Below, in pieces: positions 8,139 to 17,449 of a stretch of DNA of 64,000 bases. A program made the translations under genes and the position numbers. Numbering within the stretch: the first letter of the stretch is position 1; every line of letters begins with the position of its first letter. The notes under the pieces were generated by a model, which was not told the origin of the DNA, made no database searches, and saw only the letters and a list, made by a program, of their open reading frames with translations. Location of the stretch: the NCBI GenBank assembly GCA_030524175.1, contig JAUNHC010000008.1, positions 62,001 to 126,000 on the forward strand, in the 5' to 3' direction. This DNA comes from Eubacteriales bacterium. Its GTDB lineage: Bacteria; Bacillota; Clostridia; Lachnospirales; Lachnospiraceae.

Positions 8139-9887
8139 CTATAATCCGGCTCTGCAAAGCTTAGCATATACGCCGTCCTTTTCCATCAGTTCCTTGTGTG
8201 TACCTTCCTCGGCTATCCCCTCCTCTGTCAGCACCAGTATCCTTCTGGCATTACGGATCGTAGACAGCCTGTGTGCGATCACAAAAGTAGTCCTGTCTTT
8301 TGACAGAAGCTCCAGAGACTCCTGGACCACCTTCTCACTTTCATTGTCAAGGGCAGAAGTAGCCTCATCAAAAATCAAAATAGGAGGATTCTTAAGAAAC
8401 GCCCTGGCGATAGAAAGCCTCTGCTTCTGTCCTCCGGAAAGCTTCACTCCCCTTTGTCCGATATCTGTGTCATAATCTGCCGGCATCTCCATAATAAAAT
8501 CATGGGCATTGGCGGCCTTTGCTGCCCGGATCACCTCTTCGTCAGAGGCCCCCGGCTTGCCGTAACGGATATTCTCCATGATCGTACCTGCAAAAAGGTA
8601 TACATCCTGCTGCACGATCCCGATCTGACGTCTCAGATCTTTCAGCTTGATCTTGCGGATATCCTTTCCATCCAGATAGATCGCCCCGGAAGACACATCA
8701 TAAAACCGGGGTATAAGGCTGCATAAAGTGGTTTTTCCCGCACCGGAGCTTCCCACCAGCGCTACGTATTCTCCCGGCTTAACCTCCAGATTCACATGAG
8801 AAAGCACTGCCTCCTGGTTCTCCTCATAGCGGAAGGATACCTCATCAAACTTAATATCCCCATCCACATGATCCAGGGACACTGCATCAGGATCATCCTC
8901 TATATCCGGAGCAATCGCCATCATTTCCAGGAAACGGTCATAGCCGCTGTATCCATTCTGGAACTGCTCTGTGAAATTCACAAGCTTAGTTACCGGCTCC
9001 GTGAAATTATTAATGTATAAAAGGAATGTGACCAGGTCTGCCGTGGACAACGAGCCGTTTGTGAGAAAGAAAGCACCTGCTATGAGGGATGCCACTGTGA
9101 TCATTACAGTAAAGGCATCCATACCGGAGTGGTACCCCGCCATATAGCGGTAGGTAAGCCTTTTTGCATCTACAAACCGCTCATTGCCTTTTGCAAACTT
9201 TTCCATTTCCCGCTTTTCATTTCCAAAGGACTTCACTACACGGATCCCGGCCAGACTGTCTTCAATCTGACTGTTAATGTCCGCGATCCTGGCCCGGTTC
9301 TCTTTAAATGCATGTTTCATTTTTCTGTTGTAAACCAGGGCATATACGAGCATTACAATAACGATGGCAAAGCTGATAAGCGCCATTTTCCAGTTTACAT
9401 TTACCAGTATGACAAAAGCCCCCACAAGCTTGATAAAGGATATGATAATATCCTCCGGCCCGTGATGGAGAAGCTCGCTGATATCAAACAGATCGCTGGT
9501 AATGCGGGAAAGCAGGTGGCCTACCTTCTGATTATCGTAGAAAGCAAAGGATAGCTTCTGATAATGGCTGAAGATTTCATTTCGCATATCATGCTCAATG
9601 TACGCTCCCATCATATGCCCGTAATATGTGATATAATAGCGGCTGCCAAGCTGTATCAGCACAAGGATCAGCATACCGATCCCGATTTTTATTATCACTC
9701 CTCTGGCTTCTTCCACAGGCATACTGCCCACGGAATTCATGATATAACGTACCAGAAGAGGGATTACTAAGGATACTGCTGCCCCTGCAATGGCAAAAAA
9801 TAAGTCAGAAAAAAACAGTCCTTTATATGGTTTATAATATCCCGCCAGCAGCCTGAGCTTGCCGGGGGATTTCTTCTTTTGTTCCAT
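8139..9887 (-). CDS. ABC exporter, fused membrane and ATPase domains (type IV/B family)
   Basis: This half-transporter of 582 residues is expected to dimerise and export a lipid, peptide or drug. The start is ATG 9887 (GGAGGGG directly upstream) rather than an in-frame codon 63 bases earlier. Six membrane helices occupy about residues 20-300. The ATPase has Walker A GSSGAGKTTL, Q-loop IVQQDVYLF, signature LSGGQKQR, Walker B ILIFDEATSALD and switch His in VIAHRLSTI. All catalytic residues are intact, so it may act as a homodimer. The substrate cannot be read from the sequence. It is first in a probable operon with nudC and the molybdopterin-binding gene. Confidence 0.92.
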   Translation of the reverse strand: MEQKKKSPGKLRLLAGYYKPYKGLFFSDLFFAIAGAAVSLVIPLLVRYIMNSVGSMPVEEARGVIIKIGIGMLILVLIQLGSRYYITYYGHMMGAYIEHDMRNEIFSHYQKLSFAFYDNQKVGHLLSRITSDLFDISELLHHGPEDIIISFIKLVGAFVILVNVNWKMALISFAIVIVMLVYALVYNRKMKHAFKENRARIADINSQIEDSLAGIRVVKSFGNEKREMEKFAKGNERFVDAKRLTYRYMAGYHSGMDAFTVMITVASLIAGAFFLTNGSLSTADLVTFLLYINNFTEPVTKLVNFTEQFQNGYSGYDRFLEMMAIAPDIEDDPDAVSLDHVDGDIKFDEVSFRYEENQEAVLSHVNLEVKPGEYVALVGSSGAGKTTLCSLIPRFYDVSSGAIYLDGKDIRKIKLKDLRRQIGIVQQDVYLFAGTIMENIRYGKPGASDEEVIRAAKAANAHDFIMEMPADYDTDIGQRGVKLSGGQKQRLSIARAFLKNPPILIFDEATSALDNESEKVVQESLELLSKDRTTFVIAHRLSTIRNARRILVLTEEGIAEEGTHKELMEKDGVYAKLCRAGL

Positions 9888-10048
9888 GATTCCCCTCCAT
9901 ATGTCACCCTCTCCAAAATCATAACCGCCTTGCCGCCGTCTGCAGCACATAAGCGTCTGTCTGATGACTCACAATTATCCTCCATTATACCTCTGACCTA
10001 TATCTTTTGTCAAAAGAATCCTGGCCGTCCCTCCTCTCCTGCCCCTTG

Positions 10049-11281
10049 TCACGAAAACGCCTCCTTAAAGATCATCTTCAGGCAGTCCCCATAGGTGGCT
10101 TTGTCAATGGTTTTCCCATAGAGGATCGCTACCCTTCCCAGCTCCTTGCCGTCCATAGAGTATACCATTTCTCCGGCCTGCTGCCCTTTTTTCACAGGTG
10201 CCTTTACTTCCTTATGTATTTTCAGATTTTTCTTTACTTCTGTGATGGCTTTTCCATCTGTATTAAGATACTTGAACTGACTTCCGTAAACCAGGGGGAC
10301 CTCGTCCTCCACCCCCTTTTTTACAGGAAGCACCGGAAGCTTTGACATCTTTTCATCAACATAAAGACTGCATTTGGAAAAACCGTAATTCAGCATGGCA
10401 GTAGCATCACGGAACCGGGCCTTCACCTCCGGCGCAGCCATGACAACAGCGATCAGAGTGATACCGTTTCTCTGGGCCACTGCGGAAAGACAGTATTTTG
10501 CCACACTGGTGCTTCCCGTTTTTAATCCTACACAGCCCTCATAGCTCCTGATAAGCTTATTTGTATTCGTCAGTCCAAATTCACTTGTTCCCTGTCTTGT
10601 AACATGGGTGATATTCTCCATCCAAATTGAAGAATATTCCAGGATTTTCGGATATCTTGTCACCAATTCCCTGCTCATAACAGCTATATCATGTGCTGTT
10701 GTATAATGGCTGGGGGAATCTGTCAGGCCGCAGCAGTCTTCAAAGTGAGTATTTTCCATTCCGAGACTTGCAGCACGCTCATTCATCCTTTTTACAAATT
10801 CCTGCTCGCTTCCTGCAATATGCTCTGCCATTGCCACGCTGGCATCATTTCCCGATGCAATTACAATACATTTTATCATAGTTTCCACTGTCTGGGTTTC
10901 GCCTTCCTCCAGAAATACCTGGGAACCTCCCATAGACTTGGCATAGGCACTGGTGGTCACGGTATCCTCCATCTTCAGGGTTCCGTTTTCAATGGCATCG
11001 AAAATAAGGATCAAAGTCATGATTTTCGTGATACTGGCCGGGCTTCTTCTGGTATCTTTATCTTTCTCGTATATGACTGTGCCTGTCTCTGCTTCCATCA
11101 GGATACCGCTGGGCGCCTCGATCAGCGTATTATCCTGGGTAGTGCCCTGTTCTGATGTACTGTTTTCCTGGCCTGCCCCTGTATCCTGTCCGGCCGTCTC
11201 TGCGTATACAGCAGCCGGAGTCAGCATCAGACATATAGCTGTGATCCAACTGCAAAGTATGGTTATCCCCTTCCCCCGCAT
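10049..11281 (-). CDS. D-alanyl-D-alanine carboxypeptidase, PBP5 family (second copy)
   Basis: This 410-residue protein has a signal peptide (about residues 1-27, ending AVYAETA) and a linker rich in Gln/Thr/Ser. The S11 catalytic motifs are SITK (PASITKIMTL, ~residue 84), SGN (IASGNDASVAMAEHIAG, ~142) and KTG (GLKTGSTSVAKYC, ~254). A C-terminal PBP5-C-like domain runs to the end, finishing in an amphipathic stretch (YGDCLKMIFKEAFS) that fits membrane association. It shares family and layout with the enzyme at 1302-2573 but little direct sequence outside motifs, so the two are old paralogues. Confidence 0.93.
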   Translation of the reverse strand: MRGKGITILCSWITAICLMLTPAAVYAETAGQDTGAGQENSTSEQGTTQDNTLIEAPSGILMEAETGTVIYEKDKDTRRSPASITKIMTLILIFDAIENGTLKMEDTVTTSAYAKSMGGSQVFLEEGETQTVETMIKCIVIASGNDASVAMAEHIAGSEQEFVKRMNERAASLGMENTHFEDCCGLTDSPSHYTTAHDIAVMSRELVTRYPKILEYSSIWMENITHVTRQGTSEFGLTNTNKLIRSYEGCVGLKTGSTSVAKYCLSAVAQRNGITLIAVVMAAPEVKARFRDATAMLNYGFSKCSLYVDEKMSKLPVLPVKKGVEDEVPLVYGSQFKYLNTDGKAITEVKKNLKIHKEVKAPVKKGQQAGEMVYSMDGKELGRVAILYGKTIDKATYGDCLKMIFKEAFS

Positions 11282-11447
11282 AGCATTCTCCTAGCAATTT
11301 TATTCTATTCTATTGTAAAGGCATCTTTGGGAAAATATGACAAAAATACAATATTTCTATGTACCGGAAACCTGGGATTGAACTTTGGACAGAAACAAAA
11401 TAGAATATTTCCCAGTGTAGAGCAAAACGGACTGTTTTTCTGCATAC

Positions 11448-11496
11448 AAAAAGCTGCCGTCTTGTAATCTGATATCAGTTACAAGGCAGCAGCTTT
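11448..11496 (-). terminator. Long bidirectional-looking terminator after the kinase operon
   Basis: A stem of about 18 bp (AAAGCTGC-CGTCTTGTAA / TTACAAG-GCAGCAGCTTT) around a TCTGATATCAG loop ends the response regulator-kinase-acidic protein operon read leftwards. Confidence 0.85.
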
Positions 11497-11525
11497 GTTC
11501 CGCCATAGGATCAGGATATATTTTT

Positions 11526-11558
11526 GTAACAGTCAGACAGATCTGACCGGAGTGTTAC
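11526..11558. repeat. Dispersed palindrome, copy a
   Basis: GTAACAGTCAGA...TCTGAC...TGTTAC lies 8 bases past the stop of the acidic membrane protein gene and before its terminator. It is one of at least six related elements in the window. Confidence 0.65.
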
Positions 11559-11566
11559 ATCATTTC

Positions 11567-12568
11567 TTAGGAATTCCGGCTGTTAAACAGCACACACATT
11601 TCATCATAGTCCATGTCCTTCACGCTGAAAGTGATCGTTCCGCTGTCATTGTTCTTTCTTGTTATATAAAGACATATGCTGTCGTCCTCATCTACATTGC
11701 CCCAGGTACTGTAGCTGCCGTCTTCCACATAGACGATTTTCACCTTTTCCCCGTCATACTTCCAGCACTGGTCTTTACGGCTCCAGGTAAGTCCTATAGA
11801 TTCATACAACTCATTATACTCTGTGCCCGAAAGATTACCTTCTTCCACAGTAGCTGCGTATGATTTTTCAGCGTCAGCTCCGGAATAGTAAGTATCATTT
11901 TCATAACCGCTGTCAAGAATAACATCTTCACGAGCTGAAGCCCTTTCATCAACTGCAGTCCCTTCATGAGCTGCAATATCCAGGTCATCATACTGTGACA
12001 TATAATCATTATTTTCAACAACTGTAATCTGCACATCATCATCTATAGCCACATCCCCTGCAGATTCATCCGGAGCTATCTCTATGCCGTACATTCTTAT
12101 TGCCTTCTGTCCCGGCTTAGAAGCTTCTATATCCTTGTACATTTCACTTCTTTCCCTGAATTCAGAAGCGGATGCCACACGCACGCCCATGAGCCGCCCG
12201 GAGGTATTGCGCTCCGTATAAACGTCAATCTCACCATCTTCATCATACAGACAGTCTGCCAAACCATCGTCTTGCTCATCAACAAGCCAGCGGACTTTAC
12301 GGTCATCGTAATACACTGTATCTGCAGCCTCATCATAGGAGATATCATACTTTTCCAGAGATTGGATCCTGTCTCTGATTTCCCGGACATGGTCTTCTGA
12401 TCTCTCCTGGCCGGTACGGTCACTTTCCCTGCTCTCTGCCCAGGCATAAGTCCTTGCCTGTACATCCTGGAGATGGTATCCTGTAAGACCTGTAATACCT
12501 ATCACCGCTGCACAAACCCCCGCTGCTGCTGCTTTTTCATGTTTCTTGAACCAATTTTGTTTACTCAT
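11567..12568 (-). CDS. Acidic membrane-anchored extracytoplasmic protein, unknown function
   Basis: I do not recognise this 333-residue protein. A short basic N-terminus (MSKQNWFKKHEK) leads into one hydrophobic helix (about residues 13-32), predicting a type II membrane anchor or uncleaved signal. The remainder is strongly acidic: a helical, charged stretch (~40-75), a Tyr/Asp-rich beta-like segment (~75-140), an Asp/Glu-rich linker (~165-245) and a C-terminal domain with aromatic Lys/Asp strands (DQCWKYDGEKVKIVY...). It lies 68 bases downstream of the histidine kinase and before a strong terminator, so it is likely co-expressed. The kinase sensor domain carries a similar acidic Ser/Asp/Glu-rich insert, so the two may work together at the membrane; this is inference. 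Confidence 0.7.
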   Translation of the reverse strand: MSKQNWFKKHEKAAAAGVCAAVIGITGLTGYHLQDVQARTYAWAESRESDRTGQERSEDHVREIRDRIQSLEKYDISYDEAADTVYYDDRKVRWLVDEQDDGLADCLYDEDGEIDVYTERNTSGRLMGVRVASASEFRERSEMYKDIEASKPGQKAIRMYGIEIAPDESAGDVAIDDDVQITVVENNDYMSQYDDLDIAAHEGTAVDERASAREDVILDSGYENDTYYSGADAEKSYAATVEEGNLSGTEYNELYESIGLTWSRKDQCWKYDGEKVKIVYVEDGSYSTWGNVDEDDSICLYITRKNNDSGTITFSVKDMDYDEMCVLFNSRNS

Positions 12569-12635
12569 ATTGAAATGCTCCTTTCTTGTTTGTGACTTTA
12601 GAATAAAGCATTTCTATGTGATGCATTTGTAGGTT

Positions 12636-14330
12636 TTATGTGTTTTGTGTGGAGTTGTTTTCTTTGTCTTCCGGTGATCCACCGGTGGGTATCTCCCTTG
12701 GAAGGCGGAAGGTGAACTGGACACCGCTTGCCGTATTTTCTATTTTATAAGCTGCGCCATGCTGCTCAAGAATTTCTCTTACTATGTAAAGCCCAAGCCC
12801 GCTTCCGCCGCTCCTTCTGTTTCTGGAGGAATCAACACGGTAAAAAGCTTGAAAAATCTTTTCCAAGTCCTCCTGGGGAATCTGGACACCGGAATTTTCC
12901 ACCCGCACCACGGCATGATTCCCTTCCTTTGAAAGTCCCACTGAAATTCTGGCTTTCTCAGGTGAATAACGGACTGCATTTACCAAAAGATTACGTATGA
13001 CGATATCCATCATGGATGCATCTGTCTCCCATATAAGCTTTGGGGGGACATTGATTTCCATGTTCATTTGTTTCTTTTCAAATAATTCATTTAAATCTGC
13101 AAGTTCTATGCGGACCAGCTCTGCTAAATCCGTGTCCTTAGGCTGAATGGGCGCTCCCTTGGACTCCATCCTGGAGATGGTGAGAATCTCCTGAACCATT
13201 GTCTCCAGTGTGCCGGTAACCTCCTGTGCCCGCAAAAGATAGCGGTCCCTGTCCTTATAAGCGCCCACTCCCTGGATCATCCCCTCGATCTGTCCCTTTA
13301 GGATGGTAACAGGGGTTTTCAGCTCATGGGATGCAGCAGAAAAAAATTCCACCCGTCTTCTCTCCTGCTCCCGCTCCCTTTCCATATCGTCTTTCAGCTT
13401 TGCATTGGCATCCCTAAGTTCCGTAAGAGCATGATCAAGGCTCTCTGACATAGTGTCCAGACTCTCTGAGAGAACACCGATCTCATCTTCTCTCATCTCT
13501 TCGCTCCTGACATTGAAATCAAGCTCTGCCATGCGTCTGGAAACTCTGCTCAGACGTATCACAGGCCTTGTAAGATATCTGGAATAAAAAACAGAAATAA
13601 GCACTGATATGACCAGCACAGTCAGCACAAGCCAGGGCAGAATCTTCTTCAATGCTCCCATTGCCTGATTCACCTGCTCAGTAGACCCTAAAACAAACAA
13701 GGTATATTCCTGGTCACTGCCTTTAAATGACACTGGATAGCGCCCCATAGCACGCTGTTCCAGATTTTCCACCGATGTCTCATTCCGTTCTTCCACTGCA
13801 CCGGGTGATTCCGCGGCAGTCACTTCTACAGAATTTATCTGAGCACCAACAGGAAGCATATCATCAACTATATTTAAATCAAATTGCTCCGTCCCGGAAA
13901 CAGCTTCCGCTTCGTCCCTGGAATCTGACAGGATTTTGTCATTATCCTCAGGAGAATTGTCCATATCATTCATCTCTCCCGCCATAGACACATCACTGTC
14001 TTCCACAGTGGAAAATGTATAAACATCTTGCTGAAAAGCTGACATCTCTTCATACACCACTTCTCCCCGGCTGTCTATTAAAATCAGGCTTGACTTGTAT
14101 GCCTGGCTGAAATCATTGAGCAGCTCATAAGCCTTCTGCAGCTCATACCCGGAAAGAGATTCCGCCAGCTGCTTCGCACTCCTTTCCAATGTCCTGTTCA
14201 ACGCTTCACTGTATGTCAGAGGCATAAACCACGCCACAAACCCATAAGTGGCCCCGGCGATCCCCACCAGCATGGCAGTGGTGATCAGAAAGATTTTCAC
14301 ACTTAGTTTTGACTTAATGTATTTTATCAA
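12636..14330 (-). CDS. Sensor histidine kinase with large extracytoplasmic domain
   Basis: Of 564 residues, membrane helices at about 13-36 and 231-250 bracket a ~195-residue extracellular sensor that includes an acidic, low-complexity stretch (~105-190). A HAMP linker (~251-300, with DEIGVLSESLD) follows, then a coiled coil, the phospho-acceptor His335 in FFSAASHELKTPV, an N-box IRNLLVNAVRYSPEK, and G-boxes VENSG and GGSGLGLYIV. All kinase motifs are intact. The start overlaps the response regulator stop by 17 bases, so the pair is coupled. The signal is unknown; the organisation resembles cell-envelope-stress systems. Confidence 0.93.
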   Translation of the reverse strand: MIKYIKSKLSVKIFLITTAMLVGIAGATYGFVAWFMPLTYSEALNRTLERSAKQLAESLSGYELQKAYELLNDFSQAYKSSLILIDSRGEVVYEEMSAFQQDVYTFSTVEDSDVSMAGEMNDMDNSPEDNDKILSDSRDEAEAVSGTEQFDLNIVDDMLPVGAQINSVEVTAAESPGAVEERNETSVENLEQRAMGRYPVSFKGSDQEYTLFVLGSTEQVNQAMGALKKILPWLVLTVLVISVLISVFYSRYLTRPVIRLSRVSRRMAELDFNVRSEEMREDEIGVLSESLDTMSESLDHALTELRDANAKLKDDMEREREQERRRVEFFSAASHELKTPVTILKGQIEGMIQGVGAYKDRDRYLLRAQEVTGTLETMVQEILTISRMESKGAPIQPKDTDLAELVRIELADLNELFEKKQMNMEINVPPKLIWETDASMMDIVIRNLLVNAVRYSPEKARISVGLSKEGNHAVVRVENSGVQIPQEDLEKIFQAFYRVDSSRNRRSGGSGLGLYIVREILEQHGAAYKIENTASGVQFTFRLPREIPTGGSPEDKENNSTQNT

Positions 14331-14985
14331 TCCTGTATCCCACCCCTCTGATCGTTTCTATGTATTCCGCCTGCATCTTCTTACGGAGATTCTTAATATG
14401 AGTGTCCACGATCCGTTCTTCTCCGAAATAGTCCATCCCCCAGACAGCGTCCAGAAGCTGTCCCCGGGTGAGAACCCGGCCGGAATTTGTAAGAAACTCC
14501 CGAAGAAGTTCAAACTCCTTTTGTGTCAGATCCAGCTCTCTTTCCTCCATCCAGGCATGATAACCCTCCAGATCCAGCCGCAGTGCCCTGTAACACAGAA
14601 TGCCCGACTCCTTCCCGCTCTTTCCTCCTGTACGCCTTAACACCGCAGCAATTTTCCTCAGAAGAACCTGCATGGAAAAAGGCTTGGTCACATAATCGTC
14701 CACCTGTAAGTCATAGCCTTTGATCTGATAAGACTCGTCATCCAGTGCTGTAAGCATAATAACAGGAACCTGGGATTCTCTTCGTATTACTTCCAGCACA
14801 CCGAAGCCGTCAATTTTCGGCAGCATCACATCCAGCAGTACGAGATCAAATTTGCCCCCTGAGAAAGCCGTAACCCCTTCCACGCCGTCGGAGGCCAGCA
14901 CTGTCTCGTGTCCGGCCTCCTCCAGATAATTTTTAAGCAGTTCCTGAATATCCTGCTCATCTTCTACCACTAATATATATCCCAT
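14314..14985 (-). CDS. OmpR/PhoB-family response regulator
   Basis: The 223-residue DNA-binding regulator pairs with the downstream kinase. The receiver domain has the acidic pocket VVEDEQD (residues 6-12), phospho-acceptor Asp52 in LVLLDVMLP, the conserved Thr in MLTALDD and Lys in VTKPFS. The C-terminal winged helix spans about 125-223 (LTQKEFELLREFLTNSGRVL, then RIVDTHIKNLRKKM). It is first in the operon; an A/T-rich spacer of about 170 bases upstream separates it from the ABC permease gene and carries a TATGAT -10-like box near 15073. Confidence 0.95.
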   Translation of the reverse strand: MGYILVVEDEQDIQELLKNYLEEAGHETVLASDGVEGVTAFSGGKFDLVLLDVMLPKIDGFGVLEVIRRESQVPVIMLTALDDESYQIKGYDLQVDDYVTKPFSMQVLLRKIAAVLRRTGGKSGKESGILCYRALRLDLEGYHAWMEERELDLTQKEFELLREFLTNSGRVLTRGQLLDAVWGMDYFGEERIVDTHIKNLRKKMQAEYIETIRGVGYRIDKIH

Positions 14986-15118
14986 CTCATTTACTCCTTA
15001 TATTATGATCTCTGAAATCCTGCAAAGCACGCTGCTGATAAACCAATGTACAGCCGCACACTCTAGTATCATCATAACATATAAATATGGAGTTTTTATG
15101 GAGATGGGACAATTTTTC

Positions 15119-15151
15119 ATAACAATTCACACAGGCTGCCTGAGGTGTTAC
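15119..15151. repeat. Dispersed palindrome, copy b (degenerate)
   Basis: ATAACAATTCACACAGG...CCTGAGGTGTTAC begins 5 bases past the ABC permease stop (15157). It matches the palindrome family with several mismatches in one arm. Confidence 0.5.
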
Positions 15152-15156
15152 CGTTT

Positions 15157-16734
15157 TTAAACATAAAGTATGGTGTTCTTAAGTTTTCTGTAGCAGACTC
15201 CGGCGATGATCAGTACCGCAGCAGCTCCTGCGGACGAGATTGCCTGAGCATAACCGGGAAAACGCAAAGATATCATCAGAGGTATCATGGGCAGCAGCAT
15301 ACCTCCCAATACCGAAATCATCACTGAGGCTGAATTTTTTACTGCCTGCTGCTCATGGTTCCAGTCGTAACTTGGAAATTTCACGTTGGCAAACATTCCA
15401 AAAACAGAGCTGAATAAAGCATAGGAGGCAGGGATCACAAACAACAGAACCGCCTGAAGCCCTGTAGGATGAAATTTTATAAAGAAGCAGATACCGCAAA
15501 TTACCGCCGCCGGAATTGTCAAAACAAGATTAAGGGCGATTTTGGCATGGAATATCTGAATGGGTTCCACAGGAAGAGAGCACATGATCCACCTGTTTCT
15601 GCCTTCCAGAGACAGAGAAGCAGCCGTCGTAGGTGACAGAGCAACAAAAAAAGCCAGGATCAGGGGTGCGATCACCTGTATATGCTCCAGTATTCCCGGA
15701 ATCCCTATTGTCTTTTCTATGCTTGCCGGATCCATCACAAGTACGCCCACTCCCACAGCCAGCAAAAATACAGCTCCTATGGCAGTGTTTAAGGCATAGA
15801 TATTGCATGTCATAAGCCGGCGCAGCTCTTTGCGGAAAAGTGCCTGGAATACAGATGATGCCTTACCGGAGCGTGCTCTTTTTGCCTGACGTCTTTTCAG
15901 CGATGCGATGGCACTGTTGATGGGTATGTAGTACCTTGATACCACCCACACGAACAGGCCGAAGACGCCTCCTGAGACTGCGGTAAACACCAGTATCCCT
16001 CCAATTCCCCGTCCCTCCACGTATGATGCAGCCCAGGCAGCAGGCGGGTATACTCTTGCGACCAACTCAGATATGGACACACCGATATTGGCAAGCTCTG
16101 CTTCACCCTTCATGGAAATACCGCTCATCCAGACCACAAAGGCAAGGATCACACCTGCACTTAATACAAGTGAAAAGAGCTGTCGGTGGGGAAGTCTGCT
16201 TGTGACTGCCACGATCAAGGTACCCAGAGCCATTGCAAGGACAGTTGGCAGAACAGGACCCAAAATCACCATCAATATCATGGACAGTATTTGTCCAACC
16301 CCAGGGCCGGTGTAAACAGCGTATACAACAAGGGACGGCAGCAGAAAAACAATATACGCAAGCAGCCCTATGAAATATAATGCCATAAACTTCACTGTCA
16401 CAACATGATAATTCTTAACAGGCAGGGAAAGCATCATGTCAAAATCCTTGCTTCCGAACAATGAACCGCTGCTTTTCATAAAAGTGAGGAAGATCAGCAT
16501 AAGGGAACATGTGCCTGTCATCATTCTGGGCACCACGGCTGCCTCCCCGATCCGGGCATATCCATAAGCGATCATACCGCTGTACCACATCATGACCCCA
16601 GCAAGAACAACACCGCCCACCAGCGTCATCTGGATTCTTCTCTTCTTTTTGTTATCACTGTTATTTGTAAAAAATGCAGGATTGCACAAACGCATGACCT
16701 GGATTTTCATCAAAAGTCCAATTTTACTTTTCAT
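15157..16734 (-). CDS. ABC transporter permease, ABC-2-like
   Basis: This polytopic membrane protein of 525 residues has about 12 hydrophobic segments, with a central basic cytoplasmic loop (KRRQAKRARSGKASS, ~residue 290) and an ALFRKELRRL restart typical of duplicated ABC-2-type permeases. The start ATG 16734 overlaps the ATPase stop by 11 bases (ATGAAAAGTAA). Together with the ATPase and the upstream Xre regulator it forms a three-gene operon. The substrate is unknown; such Xre-ATPase-permease sets often handle antibiotics or bacteriocins, but nothing here proves this. Confidence 0.85.
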   Translation of the reverse strand: MKSKIGLLMKIQVMRLCNPAFFTNNSDNKKKRRIQMTLVGGVVLAGVMMWYSGMIAYGYARIGEAAVVPRMMTGTCSLMLIFLTFMKSSGSLFGSKDFDMMLSLPVKNYHVVTVKFMALYFIGLLAYIVFLLPSLVVYAVYTGPGVGQILSMILMVILGPVLPTVLAMALGTLIVAVTSRLPHRQLFSLVLSAGVILAFVVWMSGISMKGEAELANIGVSISELVARVYPPAAWAASYVEGRGIGGILVFTAVSGGVFGLFVWVVSRYYIPINSAIASLKRRQAKRARSGKASSVFQALFRKELRRLMTCNIYALNTAIGAVFLLAVGVGVLVMDPASIEKTIGIPGILEHIQVIAPLILAFFVALSPTTAASLSLEGRNRWIMCSLPVEPIQIFHAKIALNLVLTIPAAVICGICFFIKFHPTGLQAVLLFVIPASYALFSSVFGMFANVKFPSYDWNHEQQAVKNSASVMISVLGGMLLPMIPLMISLRFPGYAQAISSAGAAAVLIIAGVCYRKLKNTILYV

Positions 16735-17449
16735 TCTCCACGCCCTCCAGGAATACCTCCTCCAGACTGCTGCTGCCTTTTACCTCCTCCATGGTTCCGC
16801 TTGCAATGATCCTGCCGTCCTTAATGATCGCAACTTTATGACACAGCTTCTCTGCCACCTCAAGAACATGGGTGGAAAAGAAAATAGCACTTCCCATGGC
16901 GCACAGCTCCTGCATCATGGTTTTCATGTGGAAGGATGCCTCCGGGTCCAGCCCTACAAAAGGTTCATCCAGCACCAGCAGCTTGGGATGATGCAAAAAA
17001 GCACCGATGAGCGCCGCTTTCTGCTTCATGCCGTGGGAATAATTACTGATCAAGTCTCCAAGACTGTCGGTCATTCCTAAAAGCTCTGCATATTTCTGGA
17101 TGCGCTGTTTTCTCGTCTGTGTGTCAACCTGAAAAATATCTGCCATATAGTCCAGATACTGCATTCCTGTAAGGAAATCATAAATATCAGGATTGTCAGG
17201 AATATATGCAAGAACAGACTTACACAGTACCGGCTCCGTCTTTACAGAATGCCCGTCAATAAGGATCTCTCCTTCAGAAAAATCCATCACGCCCACAACC
17301 GCCCGTATCGTAGTTGTTTTGCCTGCTCCGTTATGACCGATGAAGCCGTAGATTTCTCCCGGCTGCACAGTAAGATTTACATCCTCGGCCGCTTTCTTTC
17401 CGTTTCCATATGTCTTTCCAAAATGTTTGATCTCTAAAACTCCGCTCAT
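16724..17449 (-). CDS. ABC transporter ATP-binding protein
   Basis: A 241-residue stand-alone ATPase. Walker A is GHNGAGKTTT (~residue 38), the signature is YSHGMKQK (the variant usual for ABC-2 export ATPases rather than LSGGQ), Walker B is LLVLDEPFVGLDP, and the switch His is in FFSTHVLE. It overlaps the regulator stop by four bases (ATGA) and the permease start by eleven, so all three genes are translationally coupled. Confidence 0.93.
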   Translation of the reverse strand: MSGVLEIKHFGKTYGNGKKAAEDVNLTVQPGEIYGFIGHNGAGKTTTIRAVVGVMDFSEGEILIDGHSVKTEPVLCKSVLAYIPDNPDIYDFLTGMQYLDYMADIFQVDTQTRKQRIQKYAELLGMTDSLGDLISNYSHGMKQKAALIGAFLHHPKLLVLDEPFVGLDPEASFHMKTMMQELCAMGSAIFFSTHVLEVAEKLCHKVAIIKDGRIIASGTMEEVKGSSSLEEVFLEGVENEK

